A stretch of 64,000 bases of DNA from Duganella sp. 1411 (GTDB taxonomy: Bacteria; Pseudomonadota; Gammaproteobacteria; Burkholderiales; Burkholderiaceae_D). The notes below the pieces were generated by a model that saw only the letters and a program-made list of their open reading frames with translations, had not been told where the DNA came from and did no database searches. A program made the translations under genes and the position numbers. This document shows positions 8,099 through 17,599 of the stretch, in pieces; the first letter of the stretch is position 1, and every line of letters begins with the position of its first letter. The DNA lies in contig NZ_JAFICD010000003.1 in NCBI RefSeq assembly GCF_017833525.1, positions 434,001 to 498,000 of the forward strand, in the 5' to 3' direction.

Positions 8099-11000
8099 TT
8101 ACGCTTCGAGGGTCATCAGGCTGGCGTTGCCGCCCGCCGCCGTCGTATTGACGCACAGAGCCCGCTCAGCAAGCAGACGCCACAGGGGGATGGCACCGTC
8201 CCCGGTGGTGTCGATCAGGCTCACCAGCGCCCCGCTACGGGCCGCCAATTGGCTGTGCAAGCTGCCGGCCAGCATCGATTCGACCAGCGCGATCTGGAAA
8301 TCGCCTTCGATGTCGCTCAAATTCGCCATCGATTTGATGCGGTCCTTGACCGACGCCGGCAAATCGCCTGGCAGCAGCTTGGCCGTGTCGCCCGCGATCA
8401 GCGCGATGTTTCCGGTCGCGAGGACGGCGGCAAGCTGGTTCAGCAGCCCGTCTTGCGTGCCCGCCGCGCATACGACCGTGCCGCGTGGCACCAGCGCCAG
8501 CGTGTTGCGCTCGCCCGTGGGGCCTGGCAAAGCCGTCAGAGTGCCCAGCATCGTCGTGCGGCTGTATTGATCGGCCAGCTTGGCGATGGCGTCGCGGCCG
8601 TGTTTCTGCGCCCAGGCGGTGAGCGCGTCCAGCGCCGGTGTCGCCTGGCGTTGATGCTGAGGTTGAGGCGAGGCGCTCGCTCCCCGTTGCAGGCGCTTCA
8701 GGTACAGCGGACCGCCGGCCTTCGGGCCGGTGCCGGATTTGCCTTCGCCGCCGAAAGGTTGCACACCCACCACCGCGCCGACGATGTTGCGATTGACGTA
8801 GATATTGCCGACGTGGGCGTTCGAGCTGATGTAGTCGATCGTTTCATCGATGCGCGAGTGCACGCCCAGGGTCAGGCCGTAGCCGCTTTCGTTGATTTGC
8901 TGGACCAGCTTCGGCAGATCGGCACGCTTGTAGCGGATTACGTGCAGCACCGGACCGAAAACTTCCTGCGTCAACTCCGACAGCGAGCGGATCTCCAGCA
9001 CCGTCGGCGGGACGAAGGTGCCGGCGGTGATCACATTCGACGGCAGATCCAGCGAGAAGTAATTCAGCGCCGTGCCTTTGAGCTTGTTGATGTGCGCCAG
9101 CAGATTTTGCTGCGCTTCGGCGTCGATGACCGGGCCGATGTCGGTGACCAAGCGATCCGGGCAGCCCACCTTCAGCTCGAGCATCGCGCCTTTGAGCATT
9201 TTGATGGTTTTGTCGGCAATATCTTCCTGCAGGAACAGCACGCGCAGTGCCGAACAGCGCTGGCCGGCGCTGTCGAAAGCAGACGAGATCGCATCCTGCA
9301 CCACCTGCTCCGGTAGCGCCGACGAGTCGACGATCATCGCGTTCTGGCCGCCGGTCTCGGCGATCAGCGGAATGTCAATGTTTTCGGCGGCGGCGCGCTT
9401 GGCCAGCGTGCGGTTGATCAGCTGCGCCACTTCGGTCGAGCCGGTGAAGATCACGCCTTTGACGCGCGGATCGGCGGTCAGCGCGGCGCCGACCACCTCG
9501 CCACGGCCGGGCAGGAATTGCAGCGCGGCGCGCGGAATGCCGGCTGCATGCAGCAGCTCGACCGCGCGGTGGGCGATCAGCGGCGTTTGCTCGGCCGGTT
9601 TGGCCAGCACCACGTTGCCCGCCGCCAGCGAGGCGGCCACCTGGCCGGTGAAAATGGCCAGCGGGAAGTTCCACGGGCTGATGCAGGTGACCGGGCCCAG
9701 CGCCAGGGTGTTGGTCGAGCCGGCGACCTCGGCCGCGTAATAGCGCAGGAAGTCGATCGCTTCGCGCAGTTCTGCAATGGCGTTCGGCAGCGATTTGCCG
9801 GCTTCGCGGATCGCCAGGGTCATCAGCTCCATCGCGTTCGCTTCGAACAGGTCGGCGGCGCGGTTCAGCGCGGCGGCCCGTGCGGACGGTTCGGTGGTTT
9901 GCCAGTCCATCGCGAAATTGCTGGCGCTGATCAGCGCGCTGTCGACGTCGGTGGTGGTCGCTTCGACCAGCTTGCCGACGATATCGCTGTGCTGGGCCGG
10001 GTTGCTGACATCCTGCACCGGCTGCCCGACGCTGACGCCGCCGGCCAGCAGCGGCGCCGCGTACCAGGTGCGCGGCACGGCCAGCGCTGCTGAAATATTG
10101 CGCAGCACGTCCTCGTTGGCCAAGTCGAAGCCGGCCGAGTTCTTGCGCTCGGCGCCGAACATGTCCTGCGGCAGCGGAATGCCGGCGTGCGGCCGGCCGC
10201 CCTGCTCGCGCGCCTGCGCGACCGGGTCCTTGATCAGCGAGTCGATCGGTATCGCTTCGTCGACGATCTGGTTGACGAACGACGAGTTGGCGCCGTTCTC
10301 CAGCAGCCGGCGCACCAGGTAGGCCAGCAAGGTTTCATGGGTGCCCACCGGCGCGTAGATGCGGCACGGCTTGTCCAGGTTGTCCTTGCCGACGACCTGG
10401 TCGTACAGCGATTCGCCCATGCCGTGCAGACATTGGAATTCGTAGTCGGTGACGCCGTCGCGCTTGGCCCAGGTGTAGATCGTCGACAAGGTTTGCGCGT
10501 TGTGCGTGGCAAACTGGGGATAGATCACGTCGGTGGCGCCCAGCAGTTTTTGCGCGCACACCAGATAGGAGACGTCGGTGTAGACCTTGCGCGTGTAGAC
10601 CGGGTAGCCGCTCATGCCGTCGACCTGGGCGCGCTTGATTTCGGCATCCCAGTACGCGCCCTTGACCAGGCGCACCATGAATTTGCGGCCGCTGCGCTTG
10701 GCCAGGTCGATCAGGAAATCGATGGCGAACGGGCAGCGCTTTTGATACGCCTGCACGACGAAGCCGATGCCGTCGAAACCGGCCAGCTCCGGATCGTGGG
10801 CCATCGCCTCCATCAGGTCCAGCGACAATTCCAGACGATCGGCCTCTTCCGCATCGATGTTCAGGCCGATGTCGTAATGCTTGGCCAGCAGCACCAGCTG
10901 GCGCACGCGCGGCAGCAGTTCCTCCATCACGCGGGCGCGCTGGGCACGGCTGTAGCGCGGGTGCAGCGCCGACAGCTTGACCGAAATGCCGGGGCCGTTC

Positions 11001-11761
11001 TTGATGCCGCGGCCGTTCGAGGCCTTGCCGATCGCGTGGATCGCCGTTTCGTAGGAGGCGTAGTAATTCTTGGCGTCGGCCTCGGTCAGCGCCGCCTCGC
11101 CCAGCATGTCATATGAATAACGGTAGCCGCGCGCCTCGTTGGACTGGCCGTTCTTGATCGCCTCGCCGATGGTCTGGCCGGTGACGAATTGATTGCCCAG
11201 CATGCGCATAGCCAGGTCGACGCCTTTGCGGATCAGCGGCTCGCCGCCCTTGGAGATGAGCTTGGTCAGCGCCGAGCCCAGGCCCGTTTCGCTGTTGGTG
11301 CCGACCAGCTTGCCGGTGATGAGCAAGCCCCAGGTGGCGGCGTTGACGAACAGCGACGGCGATTCGCCCAGGTGCTTGCGCCAGTCGCCCTTGCTGATTT
11401 TGTCGGCGATCAGGCGGTCGGCGGTGGCGTTGTCGGGAATACGCAACAGTGCTTCGGCCAGGCACATCAGCGCCACGCCCTCTTCCGACGACAACGAGAA
11501 CTCGTGCATCAGCGCGTCGACGCCGGAGGCGCGGGTGCGTTGCTCGCGCACCGAGCTGACCAGTTTATGGGCCAGTTGCTGGGCCTGCTGCAGGCTGGCG
11601 GCATCGTTGTTTTTGATTTGATCCAACAACCATTCAACAGCGCTCACTTCATCGCGGCGATAGGCCGCCGTCACTGCTGCGCGCAATGGAATCGGGTCGC
11701 GCAGGATTTCTGCTTGTAAGGCTGCGAAAGGGGTAAAACCGCTAGGATCTGCTGCTTGCAT
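8099..11761 (-). CDS. putA: Bifunctional proline dehydrogenase / L-glutamate-gamma-semialdehyde dehydrogenase PutA
   Basis: This 1220-residue enzyme oxidises proline to glutamate in two steps. The proline dehydrogenase barrel occupies roughly residues 150-480, with MVRLVKGAYWDAEIKRAQ and YAPVGTHETLLAYLVRRLLENGANSSF. The aldehyde dehydrogenase domain (about 550-1020) shows ISPWNFPLAIFTG, IFTGSTEVAQ, catalytic Glu in IAETGGQNAMIV and nucleophile Cys in SAGQRCSALRV. A C-terminal ALDH-like tail follows. There is no N-terminal ribbon-helix-helix domain, so it should not self-repress as the E. coli protein does. The divergent Lrp-type gene next door is the likely regulator. It associates peripherally with the membrane to pass electrons to quinone. 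Confidence 0.96.
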   Translation of the reverse strand: MQAADPSGFTPFAALQAEILRDPIPLRAAVTAAYRRDEVSAVEWLLDQIKNNDAASLQQAQQLAHKLVSSVREQRTRASGVDALMHEFSLSSEEGVALMCLAEALLRIPDNATADRLIADKISKGDWRKHLGESPSLFVNAATWGLLITGKLVGTNSETGLGSALTKLISKGGEPLIRKGVDLAMRMLGNQFVTGQTIGEAIKNGQSNEARGYRYSYDMLGEAALTEADAKNYYASYETAIHAIGKASNGRGIKNGPGISVKLSALHPRYSRAQRARVMEELLPRVRQLVLLAKHYDIGLNIDAEEADRLELSLDLMEAMAHDPELAGFDGIGFVVQAYQKRCPFAIDFLIDLAKRSGRKFMVRLVKGAYWDAEIKRAQVDGMSGYPVYTRKVYTDVSYLVCAQKLLGATDVIYPQFATHNAQTLSTIYTWAKRDGVTDYEFQCLHGMGESLYDQVVGKDNLDKPCRIYAPVGTHETLLAYLVRRLLENGANSSFVNQIVDEAIPIDSLIKDPVAQAREQGGRPHAGIPLPQDMFGAERKNSAGFDLANEDVLRNISAALAVPRTWYAAPLLAGGVSVGQPVQDVSNPAQHSDIVGKLVEATTTDVDSALISASNFAMDWQTTEPSARAAALNRAADLFEANAMELMTLAIREAGKSLPNAIAELREAIDFLRYYAAEVAGSTNTLALGPVTCISPWNFPLAIFTGQVAASLAAGNVVLAKPAEQTPLIAHRAVELLHAAGIPRAALQFLPGRGEVVGAALTADPRVKGVIFTGSTEVAQLINRTLAKRAAAENIDIPLIAETGGQNAMIVDSSALPEQVVQDAISSAFDSAGQRCSALRVLFLQEDIADKTIKMLKGAMLELKVGCPDRLVTDIGPVIDAEAQQNLLAHINKLKGTALNYFSLDLPSNVITAGTFVPPTVLEIRSLSELTQEVFGPVLHVIRYKRADLPKLVQQINESGYGLTLGVHSRIDETIDYISSNAHVGNIYVNRNIVGAVVGVQPFGGEGKSGTGPKAGGPLYLKRLQRGASASPQPQHQRQATPALDALTAWAQKHGRDAIAKLADQYSRTTMLGTLTALPGPTGERNTLALVPRGTVVCAAGTQDGLLNQLAAVLATGNIALIAGDTAKLLPGDLPASVKDRIKSMANLSDIEGDFQIALVESMLAGSLHSQLAARSGALVSLIDTTGDGAIPLWRLLAERALCVNTTAAGGNASLMTLEA

Positions 11762-11995
11762 GAAGGACTCTCAGAATAGAAATTTAGGCGCGCCCACTTA
11801 CAAAAACACGCTCTGCAAGCGGGTAGCTTGAGAGCGTGAAATTGGGGTGAATCGTGGTCTCGAATCGTGAACTGCTGATGATTCGATTGTAAAGTGATTT
11901 CTTCTGGATTAATTCTGGTATTACAGGGGACTAGCAATAGATTGTTTTTAGTGAGACAATTTAACCAAATAATATTTATTTGGGAGTCCCCGGAA
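11762..11995. promoter_or_regulatory. Divergent putA/lrp promoter region
   Basis: The 234 bp between the two divergent starts is markedly AT-rich compared with the flanks, particularly 11880-11985 (for example AATAATATTTATTT). Lrp/AsnC regulators of proline catabolism typically bind several AT-rich sites between their own gene and putA. This region is therefore the probable operator for both genes. Individual sites were not resolved. Confidence 0.5.
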
Positions 11996-12451
11996 ATGTT
12001 AGACAAGATCAGCAAAAAAATCTTGATGGAGTTGCAAAGCGATGGCCGCATCAGCAACGTGGAGCTGGCGGCGCGCGTGAACCTGTCACCGGCCGCTTGC
12101 CTGGAGCGCGTGCGCAAATTGCACGAGTCCGGCTACATCATGGGCTACACCGCGCAGCTGAACCCGCAGCTGCTCGACGTTTCCCTGCTCGTTTTCATCG
12201 AAGTCGTGCTCGATCGCACGACGCCCGAAGTCTTCGACGCCTTCAAACACAGCGTCCAGGTGATTCCGGAAGTGCTGGAATGCCACATGGTCGCCGGCGG
12301 TTTCGATTACCTGGTCAAGGCCCGGGTCAAGGACATGGCCGCCTACCGCGAATTCCTGGGTAAAACCCTGCTCCAAAAAGGTGTGCGGGAAACCCACACC
12401 TATGCCGTGATGGAAGAAGTTAAGAATACCACCAAGTTACCGATAAAGTAG
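11996..12451 (+). CDS. Lrp/AsnC family regulator, probable putA activator
   Basis: A 151-residue regulator starts MLDKISKKILMELQSDGRIS. It has the N-terminal winged helix-turn-helix (NVELAARVNLSPAACLERVRKL) and the C-terminal RAM ligand-binding domain ending VRETHTYAVMEEVKNTTKLPIK. The ATG at 11996 is chosen because GGGAG lies 9 nt upstream and the family begins here; an in-frame extension to 11894 has no support. It is divergently transcribed from putA, the classic PutR arrangement, so it probably senses proline and activates putA. Confidence 0.92.
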   Translation: MLDKISKKILMELQSDGRISNVELAARVNLSPAACLERVRKLHESGYIMGYTAQLNPQLLDVSLLVFIEVVLDRTTPEVFDAFKHSVQVIPEVLECHMVAGGFDYLVKARVKDMAAYREFLGKTLLQKGVRETHTYAVMEEVKNTTKLPIK

Positions 12452-12507
12452 TATGTAGGAAATAAAATTAGTCGCGAACGCGCAGGTGTCGGTACAACGG
12501 GGGGCAA

Positions 12508-14076
12508 ATGAAGCTTTTGCAGCAGAAGTTGGTGCAACGTGGATTATGGTTGTTGGGTGCTACGGCGGGCGGGACCTGTCTGGCTTACTTGTTCAATCTG
12601 GCTGCGGGCGACAAGGCCGCATTGATTTATACGGCCGCGCCGGCGGCGCTGGCCGGCGCGTTGATCTCCTGGTGGGCGGCGCGACAGAATGATGAAGAGG
12701 GCGGCGTGCGCCGCTTCGCCCAAACCGTGGGCGAGGAAATCGACGCCATCATGATCGGCGCGGCGGAAACATCGTACTTCGTCGATTCCGTCAAGAAGAA
12801 AATTGAGCTCGACGTCGGCACCGCCGGCACCATCGTCCACAGTTCGGCGCAAAACGCCGCCACCACCGAGCGCATCGCCGCCAACGCCGAGCGCGCCGCC
12901 AAGATCGCCGCCCAGGTGCGCGGCGAAACCGTGGCCGGCCGCAGCGAGGCGGACAACGGCCTGCAGCGCATCCGCACCGCGCGCCAGGACGCCCAGACGG
13001 CGGCGTCCGTCATGACCAGCCTGCAAACCAACTCCCGCAAAATCTACGGCTTCACCGAGGCCATCAGCGAGATTTCCGCCCGCACCAACCTGCTGGCGCT
13101 TAACGCCGCCATCGAGGCGGCGCGCGCCGGCGAACAGGGACGCGGTTTCGCCGTCGTCGCCAGCGAGGTGCGCCAGCTGGCCTTGCGCACCAAGGAAGCG
13201 ACCGACGAGATCAGCACCATGGTGCGCGAGATCAACCAGCAGGCCGAGCAAGCCGCCACCGGCATGACCTCGCTGGCGGTGCAGGTCAGCGAGGCGGCCG
13301 GCAACGTCGAGAAGGTGCACGGCTTGCTGGGCAATATCGAGCGTTCCTCCGGCGTGTCGGAAGAGGAGATCGGCCAGATCGCCCGCGCCTCGCGCGAGCA
13401 CGTCGCCACCACCGAGGAGATCGCCGCGGCGATCGCCAGCATCCGCGACAGCCTGTTATCCACCGAGAAGGAATTGCCGCGCGCCGCCAGTTCGGCGATG
13501 GCGCTGGCCGAGCGGGCCGAAGTCATCACCGGCGCGCTGGGCGAATCGTCGATCGCCACCTCGCACGACGCCATCCGCCAAGCCGCGCAGCGGGCGGCGC
13601 AGGAAGTGGGCAGGATCTTCGAGGCGGCGATTTCGTCCGGCAAGATCACGCGCGACGCGCTGTTCGACCGCACCTATACGCCGATCCCGAACACCGATCC
13701 GCCCAAGCACAAGACGAGGTTCGATGATTTTACGGATCGCGTGCTGCCTTCATTGCAGGAGGCGCTGCTGGTGGCCATGCCGCAGCTGGCTTACGCCGGT
13801 GCTGTGGATAACAACGGCTATTTCCCCACCCATAACAAGAAGTTTTCGCAGCCGCTGACGGGCAACTACGACGTCGATATCGTCAACAACCGCACCAAGC
13901 GGATTTTCAGCGATCGCACGGGCAAGCGCTGCGGCTCGAACACCAAGGCGTTCCTGCTGCAAACCTACAAGCGCGACACGGGGGAAGTGATGCACGACCT
14001 GTCGGCGCCGATCTATGTGAACGGCAAGCATTGGGGCGGCTTCCGCATCGGCTACCGCTCCAGCACCAAGCATTGA
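12508..14076 (+). CDS. Methyl-accepting chemotaxis protein with C-terminal cytoplasmic sensor-like domain
   Basis: This is a 522-residue receptor. Two closely spaced hydrophobic segments (about residues 11-31 and 38-58) leave no periplasmic sensing domain. A long coiled coil carries the CheA/CheW-contacting hairpin tip EISARTNLLALNAAIEAARAGEQGRGFAVVASEVRQLA. After the signalling domain, residues from about 395 form a separate globular region (DRVLPSLQEALLVAMPQLAYAGAVDNNGYFPTHN ... GGFRIGY) that resembles a Cache/PAS-like fold. Sensing is therefore likely cytoplasmic, with the order membrane anchor, signalling, sensor. It has its own GGGGGG ribosome binding site. Confidence 0.9.
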   Translation: MKLLQQKLVQRGLWLLGATAGGTCLAYLFNLAAGDKAALIYTAAPAALAGALISWWAARQNDEEGGVRRFAQTVGEEIDAIMIGAAETSYFVDSVKKKIELDVGTAGTIVHSSAQNAATTERIAANAERAAKIAAQVRGETVAGRSEADNGLQRIRTARQDAQTAASVMTSLQTNSRKIYGFTEAISEISARTNLLALNAAIEAARAGEQGRGFAVVASEVRQLALRTKEATDEISTMVREINQQAEQAATGMTSLAVQVSEAAGNVEKVHGLLGNIERSSGVSEEEIGQIARASREHVATTEEIAAAIASIRDSLLSTEKELPRAASSAMALAERAEVITGALGESSIATSHDAIRQAAQRAAQEVGRIFEAAISSGKITRDALFDRTYTPIPNTDPPKHKTRFDDFTDRVLPSLQEALLVAMPQLAYAGAVDNNGYFPTHNKKFSQPLTGNYDVDIVNNRTKRIFSDRTGKRCGSNTKAFLLQTYKRDTGEVMHDLSAPIYVNGKHWGGFRIGYRSSTKH

Positions 14077-14102
14077 GGGCGCACGAATCCGCCGCGACGG
14101 GT

Positions 14103-15029
14103 TCACGCGCCTTGCTTGCGCGCGTACTCGCGCGGTGAACTGCCCATCACGCGCTTGAAGGCGGTGCTGAAGGCGCTCTCCGACTCGTAGCCCAGCGACG
14201 GCGCGATCACCGAAATCGGCGCGCCGGAATGGAGCAGTTTGTCCCCGGCCAGCAGCATCCGCCAGCGCGTCAGGTACTCCATCGCCGAGGCCCCCACCAT
14301 CGTCTTGAATTTGAGCGCGAACGCCGAGCGCGACATGCCCGCGCGCTGCGCCAGCGCCTCCAGCGTCCAGCGCTGCGCCGGTTGCGCATGCATGGCGCTC
14401 AGCGCCGCCCCCATCTGCCGATCCGCCAGCGCGAACAGCCAGCCCACGCCGGCGTCCGCGCCGCTGCCTTTCGCGCCCTCCTCCATATGCAGCCGCAGAG
14501 CCAGGATGAGCATCATGTGCGCCAAGTGCTCGGCCATCAGCGCGCTGCCGGGCCGTTGTTCGTGCAATTCGCGCATCATGCGTTTGACCGACCACAGCAA
14601 CGCCTCCTGATCCGGCTCCCGGCGCAGGTGCACCACCGGCGGCAACATGGCCAGCAGGATGCCGGCGTGGCTGTGCTCGAGGAAAAAGCGGCTGCCCACC
14701 ATCAGGCAAGCGCCGCCGCCGTTGTGGCGGATGACGCCGGCCACGCGCGGCGCCGCGAATACTTCGGCCGAGTCGGTCGGCGGCAACGACAGGTCGCTGG
14801 CCATGACAAACGGCCGCCCGCCGGGCAGCAGGAAACAGTCGCCGGCCGTCAACAACGTCGGCTCGGCGACGCCGTCGACCGCCAGCCAGCACTGGCCCGA
14901 CACGATCGAATAGCACTTGATGCCGACATTGGACGGATAGCGGACCGCCCAGTCTCCGCCGGCGTCGAAGCCGGCGGAGACATAGCTGCGCGGCTTGAGC
15001 AGCGCCAGGACATCGGAAAGTGGATCCAT
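14103..15029 (-). CDS. AraC family transcriptional regulator with N-terminal cupin domain
   Basis: The 308-residue regulator has an N-terminal cupin (GDCFLLPGGRPFVMA; AraC_binding/cupin_6 type). Two C-terminal helix-turn-helix units follow: WTLEALAQRAGMSRSAFALKFKTMVGASAMEYLTRWRM and ISVIAPSLGYESESAFSTAFKRVMGSSPREYARK. It is divergent from the adjacent NAD-dependent epimerase/reductase gene, which is the usual arrangement when such a regulator controls an SDR gene. The effector molecule is unknown. Confidence 0.92.
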   Translation of the reverse strand: MDPLSDVLALLKPRSYVSAGFDAGGDWAVRYPSNVGIKCYSIVSGQCWLAVDGVAEPTLLTAGDCFLLPGGRPFVMASDLSLPPTDSAEVFAAPRVAGVIRHNGGGACLMVGSRFFLEHSHAGILLAMLPPVVHLRREPDQEALLWSVKRMMRELHEQRPGSALMAEHLAHMMLILALRLHMEEGAKGSGADAGVGWLFALADRQMGAALSAMHAQPAQRWTLEALAQRAGMSRSAFALKFKTMVGASAMEYLTRWRMLLAGDKLLHSGAPISVIAPSLGYESESAFSTAFKRVMGSSPREYARKQGA

Positions 15030-15125
15030 TTTTGGACGAACGCGAAGATAACATGGACTTTATAGCATGGATCGGATTTCTTCTCCCTTCTATCATGGCT
15101 GCCTTAGCTATCGAAGGAGATGATC

Positions 15126-16022
15126 ATGCGGGTATTTGTCACCGGAGCGACCGGCTTTGTCGGTTCCGCCGTGGTGGAGGATTTGATTCAGGCCGGGCAC
15201 CAGGTGCTGGCGCTGGTGCGCGGCGACGACGCCGCCGCAAGGGTGGCGCTGGCCGGCGCCGAGGCGCATCGCGGCGATTTATCGGCGCCAGCCACCCTGG
15301 CGGCGGCGGCGAAGGCCTGCGACGGCGTGATGCACACGGCGTTCATCCACGATTTCTCTAACATGGCCGAGTCCGCCAGGATCGATCTGGCGGCGATCGA
15401 GGCCATCGGCGCCGCGTTGGCGGGCTCCGGCAAGCCGTTCGTGGTGACGTCGGCCATCGGCGTGCTGCCGCCGGGCCGGCTCGTGGCGGAAAATGATGCG
15501 CCCATGCCGGGCTCGGCCGGCGCGCATCGCGTTCCTTCCGAAGTAGCGGCGCTGGCGCTGGCCGGGCGCGGCGTGCGGGCGTCGGTGGTGCGGCTGCCGC
15601 CGTCGGTGCATGGTGACGGCGATCACGGCTTTGTGCCGGCGTTGATCGGCATCGCACGCAAACAAGGGGTGTCGGCGTATATCGGGGATGGAGCGAATCG
15701 CTGGCCCGCCGTGCATCGGCGCGATGCCGCGCGGCTGTACCGGCTGGCGCTGGAAAGCGGCGTGGCGGGGACGGCCTATCACGGCGTGGCGGAGGAAGGT
15801 GTGGCGACGCGGCATATCGCCGAGGTGATCGGTCGGTGGTTGGATTTGCCGGTGGTGGGAATAGCGGACGAGCAGGTGGCCGGGCATTTCGGCTGGCTGG
15901 GGAGGTTCTTTGGCAGCGATTGGCTGGCGTCGAGCGCGCTGACGCGGCAAGGATTGGGGTGGAGGCAGGAACATCCGGGATTGCTGGAGGATTTGGACCG
16001 AGCCGCGTATTTCAGCGGCTGA
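15126..16022 (+). CDS. NAD-dependent epimerase/dehydratase family (extended SDR) oxidoreductase
   Basis: This 298-residue Rossmann-fold protein starts MRVFVTGATGFVGSAVVEDL, with the NAD(P)-binding motif TGxTGFxG. The usual extended-SDR YxxxK tyrosine is not clear: the HRVPSEVAAL stretch sits where it would be. AAGGAG at 15114-15119 abuts an ATG at 15120, so the ATG at 15126, 6 nt away, is taken as start. It is probably the target of the divergent AraC regulator. The substrate is unknown. Confidence 0.85.
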   Translation: MRVFVTGATGFVGSAVVEDLIQAGHQVLALVRGDDAAARVALAGAEAHRGDLSAPATLAAAAKACDGVMHTAFIHDFSNMAESARIDLAAIEAIGAALAGSGKPFVVTSAIGVLPPGRLVAENDAPMPGSAGAHRVPSEVAALALAGRGVRASVVRLPPSVHGDGDHGFVPALIGIARKQGVSAYIGDGANRWPAVHRRDAARLYRLALESGVAGTAYHGVAEEGVATRHIAEVIGRWLDLPVVGIADEQVAGHFGWLGRFFGSDWLASSALTRQGLGWRQEHPGLLEDLDRAAYFSG

Positions 16023-16034
16023 GCGAACGAGGAT

Positions 16035-16132
16035 CGTAGGGCGGATTAGGCGGAACGCCGTAATCGGCCATCTTTGAGCCGCCAACGGAGCACGCATGGC
16101 CGATTACGCGCTGCGCGCTAATCCGCCCTACG
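16035..16132. repeat. Dispersed palindromic repeat, copy 2
   Basis: A 98-bp near-palindrome opens CGTAGGGCGGATTAGGCG and closes CTAATCCGCCCTACG. It is the same family as copies at 6617, 22547 and 55603, with an internal variant (GTAATCGGCCAT / ATGGCCGATTACG). It lies in the convergent gap between the SDR and LysR genes. Confidence 0.85.
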
Positions 16133-16146
16133 TGTCTCCGAGGTAT

Positions 16147-17115
16147 TTAAGCGGTGTCTTTCTTCGGCGAGCTGCCTGGGGCCGTTCTTGCCGCGACCTG
16201 GTTCATGCCTTCCAGGTGCATGCGCAGCCATTTGTGCGCCGGGCTGCGCGCATCGCGTTCGTGCCACAGCATGTCCAGGTGCACCGCCGGCAACTGGAAC
16301 GGCAATTCCTTGGCGATCAGCGCGTCCGTCATGCCGGTCGAGGCGATCAAATGCCGCGGCAGCACCGTGATCAGATCCGAGTTGGCCACCACGCGCCCGG
16401 CCGTGAAGAATTGATTGACCGTCAGCAGAATCCGCCGCTCGCGCTGGATCTGCGCCAGCGCCTCGTCGACCAAGCCATGCGCGCGGCCCGAGAAACTCAC
16501 CAGCAAGTGATTGGCCTTGCAATAGTTATCCAGGTTCAGCTCGACCTTGGCCAGCGGATGGTCGCGCCGCATCACGCAGACGTAATGTCCCGAGTACAGC
16601 CGCTCGTGGCGGATCGGAGAACCGGTCTCGTACGACAGCTGCGCCGCCACGCCGGGGAAGAAGCCGACCGCCAGGTCGATGTCGCCACGCAGCAGCATCG
16701 GCCGCGGTTCGCGCGTGGTCAACGGCACCATGCGCACGTTGACGCCGGGCGCTTCCCTTTCGATCGAACGCATCAGCGACGGCAGCCAGAAGGCGGCGGT
16801 GGCGTCGGCCATGGCCATGCGGAAGGTCGCGTGCGCGGCCGAGACGTCGAAGGTTTCCGGCGCCACGGCCGCCTCCAGGCTGGCCAGCGCGCTGCGCACG
16901 GACGGCCACAGCGATTCGGCGCGCGGCGTCGGCTTGACGCCGTAGGCGGTGCGGATCAGCAATTCGTCGCCCAGGCTTTCGCGCAGTCGCTTGATCGCGT
17001 TCGAGACGGCGGGTTGGGTCATGGCCAGATGGCCGGCCGCGCGTGTCAGATTTTGTTCTGTCATCACGGCGTCGAAGACGCGTAACAAATTCAAGTCCAG
17101 CGTCAAAAAGCTCAT
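16147..17115 (-). CDS. LysR family transcriptional regulator (NodD/NahR-like)
   Basis: The 322-residue regulator has an N-terminal winged helix (LDLNLLRVFDAVMTEQNLTRAAGHLAMTQPAVSNAIKRLRESLGDELLIR) and a C-terminal periplasmic-binding-protein-like effector domain. The opening motif and spacing match the NodD/NahR/LinR branch, often tied to aromatic compound or xenobiotic genes. No obvious target is adjacent; the small membrane gene upstream is divergent. The start at 17115 fits the family N-terminus. Confidence 0.92.
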   Translation of the reverse strand: MSFLTLDLNLLRVFDAVMTEQNLTRAAGHLAMTQPAVSNAIKRLRESLGDELLIRTAYGVKPTPRAESLWPSVRSALASLEAAVAPETFDVSAAHATFRMAMADATAAFWLPSLMRSIEREAPGVNVRMVPLTTREPRPMLLRGDIDLAVGFFPGVAAQLSYETGSPIRHERLYSGHYVCVMRRDHPLAKVELNLDNYCKANHLLVSFSGRAHGLVDEALAQIQRERRILLTVNQFFTAGRVVANSDLITVLPRHLIASTGMTDALIAKELPFQLPAVHLDMLWHERDARSPAHKWLRMHLEGMNQVAARTAPGSSPKKDTA

Positions 17116-17271
17116 GTTGGCTCAGGTAGTATGAAAATAGGATAAGACAGTATCGAGAAATACACATTTCTCGTCAAGGATAAGCTTTCCCATTCACAAA
17201 ACGAATAATTGTTATCGTGGAAGTAAATTGGATACTTATGCTGCGCTGCACTATAGTTACATTGATTCTAA

Positions 17272-17568
17272 ATGCACCGCTCTATCATGTCTACCATCAT
17301 CGCAGTACTGCAAGATTTTTCGTTCGTTACCGCTATACAGTTGTCGTCGGCCATCGTTGTCGCTATCGGCCTGCTGGTGTTGTTCAAGCCGCTGCTGCTG
17401 GGCTGCGCGCGCGCCGCCGTGCTGGTGGTAAAGCCGAAATTGACCAAGGAAGAACGCCTGCAGCGCCGCCAGATGCGCGACGCGATGATGCTCAAGCGTA
17501 TGCTCAACACCAGCGAATGCGGTGCCAGCCATGCCGCCGAGCTGCGCGCGATGGCTTCGCGCGCCTGA
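17272..17568 (+). CDS. Small single-pass membrane protein, unknown function
   Basis: The 98-residue protein has one strong hydrophobic helix (about residues 23-46, IQLSSAIVVAIGLLVLFKPLLLG), followed by a highly basic cytoplasmic tail (KPKLTKEERLQRRQMRDAMMLKRML). No family is recognised. A start at the second ATG (17287) is equally possible, and no clear ribosome binding site decides. Codon use resembles flanking chromosomal genes, so it is probably real. Confidence 0.6.
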   Translation: MHRSIMSTIIAVLQDFSFVTAIQLSSAIVVAIGLLVLFKPLLLGCARAAVLVVKPKLTKEERLQRRQMRDAMMLKRMLNTSECGASHAAELRAMASRA

Positions 17569-17599
17569 TGCTGAGGTTGTAACCCCGCACGGCCAAGCA

